Assembly (NCBI GenBank): GCA_964429745.1 | Contig: CAYSDI010000004.1 | Span: 1 to 64,000, forward strand | Length of the DNA: 64,000 nucleotides | From: WGOA01 sp964429745 | GTDB lineage: Bacteria > Bacteroidota > Bacteroidia > Chitinophagales > BACL12 | Direction of reading: 5' to 3' | Shown here: one piece after another, positions 33,745-43,672 of the stretch | How the letters are laid out: each line of letters begins with the position of its first letter | Numbering within the stretch: position 1 is the first letter of the stretch | Notes under the pieces: generated by a model | Told to the model about the DNA's origin: nothing | Database searches by the model: none | What the model saw: only the letters and a program-made list of their open reading frames with translations | Program-made: the position numbers and the translations under genes

Positions 33745-36144
33745 ATGCCTTTGAGTTGCCTTTTGCCTATGCACAATTCGTTATTCCCAATATTTCCTCT
33801 CTCTCTGCATCCTTTTAATTCGCTGACACGTGTTGATCAGCATCGTCCCGGCCTTGTTGGGCTGCTCTTTTTTGTGCTGCTCTACGCAGCAGAAGCAAAA
33901 GCACAACAGTCCATACTGTATGGTACGGTAACAGATCGCGAAACCGGCGAGACCTTGTTGGGGGTGAATTTGCTGCTGGAAGACAGCACGGGCACTACCA
34001 CGGATCTGGATGGCAAGTACCGCTTGGCGTTGGACCCGGATCGCCAGCGCTTTACGGTGAGTTACCTGGGCTACGAATCGCAGAATCGCACGGTGTCTTT
34101 AATGCCGGGCCAAGAGCGGCAGTTGGACCTGCAACTGATTTCCAAAACAAAGGAATTGGCGGTGATGGTCATCTCCACCAGCCAGTATGAAAAGAGCCTG
34201 GAAGAGACCTCTGTATCCATCGACGTTTTGCCTTCGCGGCTGATTGCCAACACAAATTCGGTTACGCTCAATGATGTGCTGCAACGCGCCCCCGGCGTAT
34301 ACCTGCTCGACGGTCAGGCCAACATTCGCGGCGGCACGGGTTTTACCTACGGTGCCGGCAGCCGGGTGCTGTTGGTGTTGGACGACCAGCCGATGCTCAC
34401 CGCTGACCGCGGCGATGCCAAATGGGCGTTCATTCCTATGGAAAACGTGGAGCAGATTGAAGTGATCAAGGGGGCTTCTTCGGTGCTGTATGGAGCCTCC
34501 GCGCTCAATGGGGTCATTCACGTGCGCACAGTCTGGCCGGGCTCCAAGCCGGAAACCGGCGTGGAAGTTTACACCGGGGTCTACGGCCGACCGGATTCTG
34601 CAGATCGGCAGTGGTGGGATTTTCCTCCCTATACCGCCGGGGCCAGCCTCTGGCATCGCCGCAAGTTTGAGCAGATGGATTTGGTGCTGGGCGCACACGG
34701 TTCGCGCGAGTTGACCCACCTGCAGGGTCAGGAAAACACGAGGGCCCGCCTGCACGGAAAGCTGCGTTTTCGCCCGAAAAAAAATGATAATTTAAGTTAT
34801 GGGCTGGGTTTCATGGGCATGTACAATGATGAGAGTTCCTACCTCATCTGGTCCGATGAAGATTCCGGTGCGTACAAGCCTTTTGGCGGCACAGAGGCCC
34901 CGCTGACCACGCTTCTGGACTGGAAGTACGCCTGGCTTAGCCTGGATCCGTTTCTCACCGCTTTTGACAAGGCCGGGGCAACCCACCGCGTCAAGGGGCG
35001 GCTGTACAACAACTACACTACCTATCCGGATACCAACGGCGGTTCCTGGCTTAGCAACATCGACTACCGCTACCTCAAGCCTTTCTTTAAATCCGTCAAC
35101 GTCACGACCGGGCTTCAGGGTTTTTACTTTCGGGTGCGCGATGGCAACCTGGGCGCGCATACCGGCATTTTGGGCGGCGTTTACTTTCAGGTGGACAAAG
35201 AGTTTTTCAACCGCCTGCAGGCTGATTTTGGGTTCCGGATGGAGTTCTATGATACCGACAGCGCGACCGGAACCGGCAGACCTATTCTTAAGGCCGGTCT
35301 GAACTACCAGGCTTCCCCAACGGTATTTTTGCGAGCTTCGTTTGGCCAGGGCTACCGCTTCCCCAGCCTGGTGGAGCGCTACAGCAGTACCAATGTGGGT
35401 GCCCTGCGCATTTACCCTAACGATACGCTTAAACCGGAGTACGGCTGGAACGGTGAATTGGGCCTCAAGCGCACCATTACAGCCGGAAATTGGCAGGGCT
35501 ATGCCGATGTGGCTGTGTACTGGACCGAGTACTTTGACATGTCGGAGTTTGTCTTTGACAATTGGGGCGGACCCGGTGCTGGTGGCCTGGGTTTTAGAAC
35601 CATTAACATCAGCCGGGCGCGCATGTTGGGCAGCGAATGGACGGTGCAGGGCAGCGGTACCATCGGAAAGGTTCAGCTCAATCTGATCGGGGGCTACAAT
35701 TACGTGTACCCAGCCGACCTGACCGCCGATTCCTCCAACCGCAACGCCGGTGTTTTTTTGTCCAATGCGGTGCGCGGCTTTGGGCAGGCAGATTCCGCGT
35801 TTCTGAGCGGATTGCTGAAGTACCGTTTCCGGCACATGGCCCGGTTGGATGCCGAAGTGGTTTGGCGTAAGTGGCGGCTGGGAGCCGACCTCAATTTTTA
35901 TTCTTACATGGAGAAAATTGACCCTGTGTTTGAAGATTTTGGCATTCCGCCCGGTATTCCTGAGTTTCGGGAAGCCCATGACCAGGGAGACCTTATCCTG
36001 GGCACGCGTTTAGCCTTTGCCCCGACCGAAAACACCAGCATCGCCGTTTTGGTCCGAAACGCGACAGACCGCGAGTACGCACTGCGTGTCGGCAAGCTCG
36101 ACGCCCCCCGCAACTTCCGCCTTCAATACCGAATGACCCTTTAG
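33745..36144 (+). CDS. TonB-dependent outer membrane receptor
   Basis: A 799-residue receptor. Signal sequence (LLFFVLLYAAEAKAQQS), then a carboxypeptidase-D-like beta-sandwich (LYGTVTDRETGETLLGVN to FTVSYLGYESQ), the plug domain (LNDVLQRAPGVYLLDGQ, IRGGTG, ENVEQIEVIKGASSVLYGAS) and a 22-strand barrel ending in LRVGKLDAPRNFRLQYRMTL, with the usual aromatic-rich end. It imports an unknown ligand (siderophore, cobalamin or glycan) with TonB energy. No SusD-like partner follows, so it is not a typical Sus pair. A single gene. Confidence 0.9.
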   Translation: MPLSCLLPMHNSLFPIFPLSLHPFNSLTRVDQHRPGLVGLLFFVLLYAAEAKAQQSILYGTVTDRETGETLLGVNLLLEDSTGTTTDLDGKYRLALDPDRQRFTVSYLGYESQNRTVSLMPGQERQLDLQLISKTKELAVMVISTSQYEKSLEETSVSIDVLPSRLIANTNSVTLNDVLQRAPGVYLLDGQANIRGGTGFTYGAGSRVLLVLDDQPMLTADRGDAKWAFIPMENVEQIEVIKGASSVLYGASALNGVIHVRTVWPGSKPETGVEVYTGVYGRPDSADRQWWDFPPYTAGASLWHRRKFEQMDLVLGAHGSRELTHLQGQENTRARLHGKLRFRPKKNDNLSYGLGFMGMYNDESSYLIWSDEDSGAYKPFGGTEAPLTTLLDWKYAWLSLDPFLTAFDKAGATHRVKGRLYNNYTTYPDTNGGSWLSNIDYRYLKPFFKSVNVTTGLQGFYFRVRDGNLGAHTGILGGVYFQVDKEFFNRLQADFGFRMEFYDTDSATGTGRPILKAGLNYQASPTVFLRASFGQGYRFPSLVERYSSTNVGALRIYPNDTLKPEYGWNGELGLKRTITAGNWQGYADVAVYWTEYFDMSEFVFDNWGGPGAGGLGFRTINISRARMLGSEWTVQGSGTIGKVQLNLIGGYNYVYPADLTADSSNRNAGVFLSNAVRGFGQADSAFLSGLLKYRFRHMARLDAEVVWRKWRLGADLNFYSYMEKIDPVFEDFGIPPGIPEFREAHDQGDLILGTRLAFAPTENTSIAVLVRNATDREYALRVGKLDAPRNFRLQYRMTL

Positions 36145-36280
36145 AACATGCGCAGAAGAACTTTCCTGGCAAAAGCCTTGGAAGCTTCCTCAGACTTCGT
36201 ATTTTGAGGCTGGTTAGGACAAGAAAATCCAGTCCAGCCTTAGTTTCCATCTTCTTACCAACTTACCAACCCTTTCACCT

Positions 36281-37540
36281 ATGCAGAATTTTCTTCTACG
36301 CACAGCTTCAGTGGCTGCCATTGCGGTGGCTTCCCTGAGCATGCAGGCTCAGTCCGTCAACTGCGGGAGAACCCTCGGCAGTGCCGGTACCTTGACTGCT
36401 ACGGGCTCAACAACCATCGCCCCAGGGTCGCCCATTGCTCCTCCGGCTCTTTCCGGCTACACGGCTGGTCTTCCCAACCGCGAGTACGCGTTGTTCAACC
36501 CTAACGACCTTGTATACAACGGCGATAGCACCATCGTGGGAGGTCGCTTTTTGGCCGCTAACCTGACGGGTTCTTTCAACCCTTCTACCTACGGGTTGGG
36601 TGATGGCGACCAGGTTTGCATCTACTACATTACTTATGACCGCGCGGTCATCCGCAATGCCGTTGACGAACTGTTGAACGGTTCTTTCTTGTTCACCCCC
36701 TGTTGTGCCCTGATCCCCACCTTTGTGCCGGATTTAGGTGACGTTTGCTCGTTGTTGATCGCTGCCGGCATTACCGGCCCTTCCAGCGTAAACAACCTCA
36801 ACGACGTGTTCAACGTGGTGAACGCCCTGGGCGGATCGCCATCGTTGGAATCGCTGCTTGCTACCATCGACGTGGAAATCAACCCGCTGGTTGCCAGCGG
36901 TACCCCTTGCACCGGCGGTGACCTGCTTTGCTACACGGTGTCAAACTCGGTTTGTTACAACATTGAAGCAGCTACGTGTTCTATCGCTGCTGCTCCGACC
37001 GGTCAGGCACACACCGTGCTGGCTAGCCGCGTTCAGTTGAATTGGGTTCCCCAAGCCGGCGCTGTGGCCTGCCAGGTTGGTGGCAAGCGCTTGCCTACGG
37101 GTCCTCAGCCAAGTGTCAACGTAACTGGTGCGGCGATCAACACCACCAATGTTCCTTTCTCCGTTGCCGGTGCTGGTACCACCTGGACCTGGCGCGTGCG
37201 TTGTGCCTGCACAACCACCCCGCTGGCTGTTAGCCCTTACACTGCCTTTGGCGATACCTTCTCCATCCCCGTGGCCCGCGAGGCTTCGATGCTGGACCTG
37301 AACCCCACGCTGTTCCCCAACCCAGCCGCCGACCAGTTGACCATTCAACTGAATGCTGCTCAGGATCGGGAAACTACGCTGACGGTACTTGACCTGATGG
37401 GTCGTGTGATCGAAAGCCGCGTCATCAGCGTAGCCGCTGGTGTGCAGTCCATCAACCTGGACGTAACTTCTTACACCAATGGCATGTACTTCGTCCGCGT
37501 TGGCGAAGCCGAAGCCATGACGTTTGAGGTAGTGCGTTAA
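36281..37540 (+). CDS. Secreted T9SS cargo protein of unknown function
   Basis: A 419-residue protein with a signal peptide (cleavage near SMQAQS). The middle has many small residues and Asn/Ser turns, with paired cysteines (PCCALIP, NCG, CTCTT-like) suggesting disulphide-bonded beta structure, and a fibronectin-like part (QLNWVPQAGAVACQVGGKRL). The end, FPNPAADQLTIQLNAAQ to TNGMYFVRVG, is a type A sorting domain. It is probably exported through the type IX system and attached to the surface. No catalytic motif. An intrinsic terminator follows. Confidence 0.8.
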   Translation: MQNFLLRTASVAAIAVASLSMQAQSVNCGRTLGSAGTLTATGSTTIAPGSPIAPPALSGYTAGLPNREYALFNPNDLVYNGDSTIVGGRFLAANLTGSFNPSTYGLGDGDQVCIYYITYDRAVIRNAVDELLNGSFLFTPCCALIPTFVPDLGDVCSLLIAAGITGPSSVNNLNDVFNVVNALGGSPSLESLLATIDVEINPLVASGTPCTGGDLLCYTVSNSVCYNIEAATCSIAAAPTGQAHTVLASRVQLNWVPQAGAVACQVGGKRLPTGPQPSVNVTGAAINTTNVPFSVAGAGTTWTWRVRCACTTTPLAVSPYTAFGDTFSIPVAREASMLDLNPTLFPNPAADQLTIQLNAAQDRETTLTVLDLMGRVIESRVISVAAGVQSINLDVTSYTNGMYFVRVGEAEAMTFEVVR

Positions 37541-37578
37541 TTAGGATTATAAACGCAATCAAACTCAACCAAATAGAA

Positions 37579-37610
37579 GGGGCTGGCTCGAAAGGGTCAG
37601 CCCTTTTTTT
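37579..37610 (+). terminator. Intrinsic terminator after the T9SS cargo gene
   Basis: GGGCTG (37580-37585) pairs with CAGCCC (37598-37603), with further pairing toward a TCGAAA loop, followed by seven T. Confidence 0.88.
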
Positions 37611-37636
37611 GGGATGTTTTTTGGAAGTAAGTAACC

Positions 37637-38827
37637 TTAATTCAGCTCCCGACGCTTGATTTCTGAGCGTATCAGGCCAAGTTCGCGGCCTATTTGACCG
37701 GCCACAGAACTGTTCTCTTCTGCGCGGCGAATCAGGTAGGGAATCACGTCGCGCACGGGGCCGTAGGGCACGTACTTGCTTGCGTTAAAACCCGCTTTAG
37801 CAAGGTTAAACGAAATATGATCGCTCATGCCAAAGAGCTGCGCAAAATGCAGGGCCGGATGATGCGGATCGGCACCCCGGTCCAGGGCACCCTGGGCGGC
37901 CAACATACAGCTTGTTTCGTTGTGGGTGGCCACACAGAAGGCAATTCGGGGGAAATGCTTCAGGCAGAACTGCAACGCTTGGTCATAATCACGGTCGGTA
38001 GCGGCTTTATCGGGCTGAATTGGTGAAGGGTAGCCCATCTGCCGCGCGCGCTCCCGCTCTTTTTCCATGTAGGCTCCGCGCACCAGCTTAACGCCGAAAA
38101 TGTAGCCGCCCTGCTCTGCCCGTTCATACGCCTGCTGCAGGTAAGCCAGCCGATCGTGGCGGTACAATTGAGCGGTGTTGAAAATGACCGGTTTTTCGCG
38201 GTTGTAACGGCTCATTAATGCTTCTGTCAGCGCGTCAATGGGGTCCTGGATCCAACTTTCTTCGGCGTCAACGTACAGCGCCACGTCTGACTGTGCGGCG
38301 GCCGTTCCGATTTGGTCCAGCCGTTGGCGGAGCCGGGCAGCAGCAGCTTTTTCGCCCGGAGATAACGGCTGGTGGGCATGCATCTTTTCCAGCAGGTCGA
38401 AGGAGGCGTAACCCGTCACTTTGCAACTGACGTAGGGCACTTGCCGGTTGCCGTTGGCAAAGGCGATGGCGCGCAGTTGTTCCGCAACATTTTGATCGAA
38501 CTCGGCTTCGCTTTCTTTGGCTTCCACCCCGTAATCCAGGATAGTGCTGACCCCATTTTGGGCCAAACGCTCGACCAACGGGGCTGTTTCCGGAAGCGTT
38601 TCGCCCCCGCAAAACTGCTGGTAAATGGTGCGTTTGACCAACGTTTTAACCGGTAAGCCAATCTGAAAGGCAATGCGGGTCAGGTGCGTGCCCACGTCCA
38701 CCACCGTTTGCGAATTCATGACCCGGAACAGCCAGTAGGCCTTGCGCAGTTCGCGGTTGCTTTTGCCGGCAAAGGCCACTTCGGTATTCTCGAAGCTCAA
38801 AGCGGTGGGGTTGTGGGTTTTGGCCAT
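37637..38827 (-). CDS. Proline dehydrogenase
   Basis: A 396-residue TIM-barrel flavoenzyme that oxidises proline to pyrroline-5-carboxylate. Motifs: TILDYGVEAKESE, LYVDAEESWIQDPID, FGVKLVRGAYMEKERERA and FCVATHNE, plus GMSDHISFNLA near the end. It is a stand-alone monofunctional enzyme (no P5C dehydrogenase domain). The C-terminal part contains the flavin-contacting YGPVRDVIPYLIRRAEEN. TATCTTTG (38883-38890, minus strand) is a candidate -7 box 56 bp upstream. Confidence 0.92.
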   Translation of the reverse strand: MAKTHNPTALSFENTEVAFAGKSNRELRKAYWLFRVMNSQTVVDVGTHLTRIAFQIGLPVKTLVKRTIYQQFCGGETLPETAPLVERLAQNGVSTILDYGVEAKESEAEFDQNVAEQLRAIAFANGNRQVPYVSCKVTGYASFDLLEKMHAHQPLSPGEKAAAARLRQRLDQIGTAAAQSDVALYVDAEESWIQDPIDALTEALMSRYNREKPVIFNTAQLYRHDRLAYLQQAYERAEQGGYIFGVKLVRGAYMEKERERARQMGYPSPIQPDKAATDRDYDQALQFCLKHFPRIAFCVATHNETSCMLAAQGALDRGADPHHPALHFAQLFGMSDHISFNLAKAGFNASKYVPYGPVRDVIPYLIRRAEENSSVAGQIGRELGLIRSEIKRRELN

Positions 38828-39004
38828 CTGCAGGGATGCTACCGGAATACAAGGATTTTTTTCCCGGTTTTGAATGCTCGAGCAAAGATAGCGCAGGCCA
38901 AGGGTGCGCGACAGCCCCGTCTAAAGCCCCCTCAACCAAAATTCCCCCTAAATTCTTTGGGGCACTTCGCTCCCCTTGCCCTCCGATGCCTTAGCTTTGG
39001 TCCA

Positions 39005-40546
39005 ATGGATAATATGGATATGTTGGGCTATGTTGCGGCAGGGCTTTTGCTCGGCTTGATCCTCGGACTGGTGATTGGCGCCTGGCGCACAGGCGTTAAG
39101 CTCCGGGCTTCCGATAAGGCCGCTCTGGCGGCGACTGAAAGTGCGCGAGCAGCCTCCGAGCAGCGCGTGTTAGACGCGCGCGCCATGGAGCAGGCACAGG
39201 CCCGCCAACAGGCGCTGGATGCAGAAGCCCGGATGCGCGTTGAAGCGGAACGGCAACTGCAAGCCGCCGCCGATGCCGCAACGGAGACCGCTTCACAGAC
39301 CCGCGAATTGCTGATCGGGGAGCGCAACCGCATCCAACAGGAGCGGGATGATGCCCGCTCCGAATACCGCACGCTCACGGAAACCCGCGACCGGCTTGCC
39401 CTGCAACTGGAGCGCGAAGAAACCGAGCGTCGCGCGCTCGAGCAGCGCATGGCCGAGAAGCAACGCGAATTGGTGGAAACCCAGGAACGCCTTCGACTTG
39501 ACTTTGAAAATTTGGCCAACCGCATTTTTGAAGAAAAGAACAAAAGCTTTCAGGAGCAGAGCCGCAAAGAGATCAACGATGTGGTCACGCCGTTGCGGGA
39601 ACGCATTTTGGAGTTTCAACAGAACATCAACCGGGTGCACGTGCAGCAGAGCGAGCAGGGTGCCCAATTGAAAGAGCAGATTTTGGGCCTGACGAGCCTG
39701 AACAAAGACATGTTGCAGGATGCGCGCAACCTGACCAACGCGCTCAAGGGCGACAGCAAAGTGCAGGGTAATTGGGGCGAAATGATCCTGGAATCAGTGC
39801 TGGAGAAGTCCGGGCTGGAGAAGGGTCGCGAGTATGTGGTGCAAGCTTCGGCAACCAACGAAGAAGGAAGGCGTTTGCAACCCGACGTGGTGCTGCATCT
39901 GCCCGGCGACAAAGTCATCGTGCTGGACTCTAAGGTTTCGCTCACCGCCTACGAGCGCTACACCAGCTCCGACGATCCGGCGGAGCAGCAACTGGCCGCA
40001 CGCGCCCACCTGGAATCGGTGCGCAACCACTTTATGTTGCTGTCGGCAAAGGATTACCCGTCGCTGTACGGGATGCGGTCGCAGGATTTTGTGCTCATGT
40101 TCATCCCCATTGAGCCTGCCTTTGGTCTGGCCCTGCGCCAGGACGATTCGCTCTACATGAAAGCCTTTAGCAAGAATGTGGTGCTGGTGACGCCGTCCAC
40201 CCTCCTGGCCACGCTGCGCACCATCAAACACATCTGGAACCAGGAAAACCAGAGCCGCAACGTAATGATGATTGCCTCTGAAGCAGGCAAACTCCACGAC
40301 AAATTTGTTTTGTTAATTGAAGACCTGAAAAAAATAGGCATCAACCTTGATCGCACCCAAAGCGCTTACCAGGACAGCTTTAAAAAACTGAGCGAAGGGC
40401 ATGGCAATCTTATCCGCCGTGTGGACATGCTTCGGCAGCTCGGCGCAAAGGTGAGCAAGGAAATCCCAGCGGACTTACGCCAGCAGGCCATTTGGGAAGA
40501 TGAAGGTGTGCCTACTTTGGAAGAAGAAGCGGGAGAGGAGGAGTGA
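39005..40546 (+). CDS. rmuC: DNA recombination protein RmuC
   Basis: About 513 residues starting at ATG 39005; the longer open frame upstream is antisense to proline dehydrogenase and has no family signal. One N-terminal membrane helix (MLGYVAAGLLLGLILGLVIG), a long Ala/Glu/Arg coiled coil (to about residue 200), then the RmuC nuclease-like domain: GNWGEMILESVLEKSGLEKG, PDVVLHLPGDKVIVLDSKVS, FIPIEPAFGLALR. RmuC limits inversions at short repeats, of interest here given the repeat load. TAGCTTTG (38992-38999) lies just before the start. Confidence 0.92.
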   Translation: MDNMDMLGYVAAGLLLGLILGLVIGAWRTGVKLRASDKAALAATESARAASEQRVLDARAMEQAQARQQALDAEARMRVEAERQLQAAADAATETASQTRELLIGERNRIQQERDDARSEYRTLTETRDRLALQLEREETERRALEQRMAEKQRELVETQERLRLDFENLANRIFEEKNKSFQEQSRKEINDVVTPLRERILEFQQNINRVHVQQSEQGAQLKEQILGLTSLNKDMLQDARNLTNALKGDSKVQGNWGEMILESVLEKSGLEKGREYVVQASATNEEGRRLQPDVVLHLPGDKVIVLDSKVSLTAYERYTSSDDPAEQQLAARAHLESVRNHFMLLSAKDYPSLYGMRSQDFVLMFIPIEPAFGLALRQDDSLYMKAFSKNVVLVTPSTLLATLRTIKHIWNQENQSRNVMMIASEAGKLHDKFVLLIEDLKKIGINLDRTQSAYQDSFKKLSEGHGNLIRRVDMLRQLGAKVSKEIPADLRQQAIWEDEGVPTLEEEAGEEE

Positions 40547-40550
40547 TGCC

Positions 40551-40673
40551 GGGGTACTTCTAAAACCCCCATATACTGCGTTATCCCAAATTTTTAAAAT
40601 CTTCATTTACAGGAATAAACTCCGGTGTTAAAAATTTGCCATGCCTTGTCTCTGGGGGTTTTATAAGCACCCA
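40551..40673. repeat. MITE-like 123-bp inverted repeat
   Basis: Terminal arms GGGTACTTCTAAAACCCCC (40552-40570) and its near-complement (40654-40672) differ at two positions. Inner arms CAAATTTTTAA and TTAAAAATTTG are also complementary, leaving a short AT-rich loop. The element fills the spacer between convergent rmuC and the ArnT-like gene. It has no ORF. Confidence 0.7.
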
Positions 40674-40722
40674 CCAGTAATCCGGGGCGTGTTCACGACA
40701 TAACAAAAGTTATGTTCGCAGA

Positions 40723-42647
40723 TTAAGGTGTAGCTTCGCCGCTATACTCATAAAGCCCAAAGTTGTATTGCTTCCAGGTAAATCCTCCGTGCCTAATGGC
40801 TAGCGCTGTATCCAATTGATGCGGTTCGGCCAAATACCATATTCCAGGTTGTGGTAGGGTGTCGCAACGCAGCACCTCTTCGCGTTCGCGCTCGATGATG
40901 TAAGCCGTAGCAAGTGGAAAGCTGCCCGCGTCGCGGATGCCGAGCAGTCGCAGGGGCTGGTCACCGACGGTTTGAACAATGCTCAACCCTTGTGCTTTCC
41001 ACTGGGGCGCTTCGCCCTGAATGGCGCGCTGCGGAAGTACGACGGCATCAAAGACCAGCCGGCCCAGAATGGCCAGAAAAAGAAGACGGGTCAGGGCGTT
41101 GAAACGAGACTTCCAGGCGTAAAGCAACCAACCGGATGCTGCGCCCGCAGCGATGCTGGCGGCGAACCAGGCGGGATGCAACGCGGCGTCTGTGTTGATC
41201 AGAAATGCGGGAATGGCTGCGACTGCAAGGGGCAGCAGCACGCTGGACCCCCGCGTCAGCGCTTCGAGTGCCTGGTGCAGGCGTCGGGTCCATGTGCCAG
41301 GCTCTTGGGCGCTTGCGTAACTCCACACGAGCGGCATAATCATCAACGGATAAAGCATGTAAACGTACCGCGGCCGCGTGCCCGGCGAGATCCAGTAAAT
41401 CCAGATGTTGGTCAGCAGGGCAAGGAGGCAGAATTGAAGAAAGGGCTTGTTTCTGATGGCTTGGCGGCCGGGGCGGCTCAGGGCGAAAGGCAAGAGCAGC
41501 GCCGCGGGCAATATGTTTTTGAGCGTGTCTGGCCAGAACAAGAGAAGATGGCGCCATAGCTCCGAGCTTTGATGCTCCGTGGCGGTGCGTTGGCTGCTCT
41601 GGTCAAAGAGGCCGCGGAGGTAGTGCTCCAGATCCGCTTGTTGCGAATAGGCGTAGAAGTACGCACCGGTGATAGCGGCGAAGCCAAGCAAGCCCAAGGC
41701 ATGGGCCGGGTGAAAAAGGGCTTTCCATTGGCGGCGAAGTCCGAACCATCCCAGGAACGTGAAGCCCACGAACAACGGCGAGGGAAAGCCTTTGGTCAAG
41801 AACCCAACCGCTGCGAGCAGCCAGGGAAGCGTGTAGAGCGCCCACCATCGGCCCGGACGGTCGTAGTGGTAGACCGCCAGTATAGAGCCGAGCGAAACCA
41901 GCGAGTAGAACAGGTCTATTTCGCCCGTTGTGGAAAAGTAATAGTAGATGTCCGCGCAAAGCACGGTGAGGATGCCGGCAGTGATGGCGGTAGCGCGTAG
42001 GGGGCTTTGTGCGATGCTTTGTGGTGCGTTTTGGTTTGCGGGCTGTGCCGTGTTTTGTGGTGCGTTTTGGTTTGCGGGCTGTGCCGTGTTTTGTGGTGCG
42101 NNNNNNNNNNNNNNNNNNNNNNNNNNNNNNNNNNNNNNNNNNNNNNNNNNNNNNNNNNNNNNNNNNNNNNNNNNNNNNNNNNNNNNNNNNNNNNNNNNNN
42201 TGCCGTGTTTTGTGGTGCGTTTTGGTTTGCGGGCTGTGCCGTGTTTTGTGGTGCGTTTTGGTTTGCGGGCTGTGCCGTGTTTTGTGGTGCGATGTGCCGC
42301 GTATGTTGGCCGTGCCGCAAACTGAATCGGTACACCAGAAAACCCATGCCCAGCAACGAGAAGACGCTCACTGCACGTGGGATCCATTCGGCATAGTGGC
42401 CGAAGAGCCGATAGCCCAGCATGAGCAGCCAGTTGTACACTGGCGGTTTGTTCACATAAATTTCGCCGAGTTGCGTAGGCACAATCGCGTTGCCGCGAAA
42501 CATCATTTCCATGGCCACGATAGCGCGGCGAGGTTCCTCAAGGTAAGCCGGTGCGGCCCCCAGGTTCCAAAAGAGCGAGAACAACAACAGGGGAATGGCC
42601 ACCATCAGGAAACTGCGGTCGGGGTAGCCGTGTTGTGTGGAGGCCAT
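40723..42647 (-). CDS. ArnT/GT39-like membrane glycosyltransferase with internal repeat and gap
   Basis: One gene split by a 100-N gap (42101-42200) that breaks the frame artificially. The N-terminal part (start 42647) has LEEPRRAIVAMEM and VNKPPVYNWLLMLGYRLFG, the EPR and NKPP signatures of ArnT-type lipid-linked sugar transferases. The C-terminal part has IYYYFSTTGEIDLFYS, LTKGFPSPL and many membrane helices. Between helices, a 36-bp unit repeats and encodes APQNTAQPANQN, at least twice on each side of the gap (42012-42290). It would transfer a sugar from polyprenyl phosphate to an envelope acceptor. The repeat lies where related proteins have a short loop. Confidence 0.82.
42012..42290. 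repeat. 36-bp in-frame tandem repeat with 100-N gap
   Basis: The unit reads, on the plus strand, TGTGCCGTGTTTTGTGGTGC followed by GTTTTGGTTTGCGGGC. It encodes APQNTAQPANQN on the minus strand and continues in the same frame on both sides of the gap. Copies are almost identical at the DNA level. Confidence 0.92.
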
Positions 42648-42677
42648 ACGCTGGCAATATTATGTTTCTTTGCGCGG

Positions 42678-43559
42678 ATGTTGGGCAAATTCAGCTTTCT
42701 GACTGGCAAAGCAGCTCGCATGGTGCTGCGCGTGCTGTTGTCTGCGTTGGCACTTTGGCTGGTGTCGCGGCGGGTTGACTTGCAGGAAGCGCTGGCTCTG
42801 ATGGGGCGTTTGCACCCCGGGTGGGTGGCGCTGGGGGCGGGGTCTTTCGCCTGTTCGCACCTGGCTTCTTCGGAGCGCTCGCGCTGGTTGTGGCGCGCGG
42901 CGGGGGCGCCGTTGTCGCGCATGGAAGCCTGGCGGTTGTATTGGCTGGGGGCGTTTTACAGCCTGTTTCTTCCCGGGGGGGTGGGGGGCGATGGATACAA
43001 AGTGTACGCGCTTAAGCGCTATTCGGGGGTTTCGCTAACCGCCTTGGTTAAAGCCGGCTTGCTGGACCGGGGCTTTGGGGTAGCCGTGATTCTATGGCTC
43101 TCGCTTGGATTAGCCTTGTTGGTGTTGCCGCTTCCCGCTACCTGGATATACCTTTCACTAATGGCCCTTTTACTGTTCTTCCCCTTAGTTTGGTTGGGGG
43201 TGCGGATTTTTTTTCGATCCTTTTTGGCTGTTTTTGCTCAGGCGTTGGGTTACAGCATCATCAAGCAGGTGCTTCAAGCCTTCGCAGCGATCTGTCTGCT
43301 CCTGGCTACCGGCACGGCCTATCATCCCGCATATCCGTTGGCTTTTCTGCTGTCTTCGTTGGCCTTGTTATTGCCCATCTCTGTTGGCGGCATGGGCGCC
43401 CGCGAACTGGTGTTGAGTTACCTGCCGCCAGAATTCCCAATCAACGAAGAAGCTGCCGTGGCCATGAGCCTGTTATTCTTTTTGCTCAACGCCGTTTTTA
43501 GTTTGGCGGGGGCTACAGCGAAGGGGCAGCTTGCCACGAACAAAAGCGAGGCAGGTTGA
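42678..43559 (+). CDS. Lysylphosphatidylglycerol synthase TM-region family protein (flippase-like)
   Basis: A 293-residue integral membrane protein starting at ATG 42678; longer open frames upstream only read through the repeat of the divergent gene. About seven helices and the family hallmarks: FYSLFLPGGVGGDGYKVY and LPISVGGMGARELVL. The family includes the MprF membrane domain and many proteins of unknown function thought to flip or sense lipids. It starts 31 bp from the divergent ArnT-like gene, so both may share a regulatory region and act in envelope glycan or lipid modification. Confidence 0.85.
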   Translation: MLGKFSFLTGKAARMVLRVLLSALALWLVSRRVDLQEALALMGRLHPGWVALGAGSFACSHLASSERSRWLWRAAGAPLSRMEAWRLYWLGAFYSLFLPGGVGGDGYKVYALKRYSGVSLTALVKAGLLDRGFGVAVILWLSLGLALLVLPLPATWIYLSLMALLLFFPLVWLGVRIFFRSFLAVFAQALGYSIIKQVLQAFAAICLLLATGTAYHPAYPLAFLLSSLALLLPISVGGMGARELVLSYLPPEFPINEEAAVAMSLLFFLLNAVFSLAGATAKGQLATNKSEAG

Positions 43560-43615
43560 AGGGGCTTTGCGTTTAAGGCAGGGTGCGGTAGCGGGTTGTT
43601 GTGAATGTTAATGTA

Positions 43616-43652
43616 TCCGACAATTGTCGCGAAGGTTGCGCAAGTTGTCGGA
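43616..43652. promoter_or_regulatory. Operator-like inverted repeat upstream of the Xre/RES pair
   Basis: TCCGACAA (43616-43623) and TTGTCGGA (43645-43652) are exact inverted repeats 20 bp before the antitoxin GTG, with a second partial palindrome between them. This is a plausible autoregulation site for the antitoxin. Confidence 0.6.
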
Positions 43653-43672
43653 TTTTTGATTAACTTGGCTTT

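Noticed and set aside
34792..35979. 395-codon minus-strand frame
   Set aside because: Antisense to the TonB-dependent receptor; no domain signal.
38684..39004. N-terminal extension of RmuC
   Set aside because: Antisense to proline dehydrogenase; RmuC begins with its membrane helix at 39005.
42009..42677. N-terminal extension of the flippase-like gene read through the repeat
   Set aside because: It is antisense to the ArnT-like gene and crosses the N gap; the family starts at 42678.
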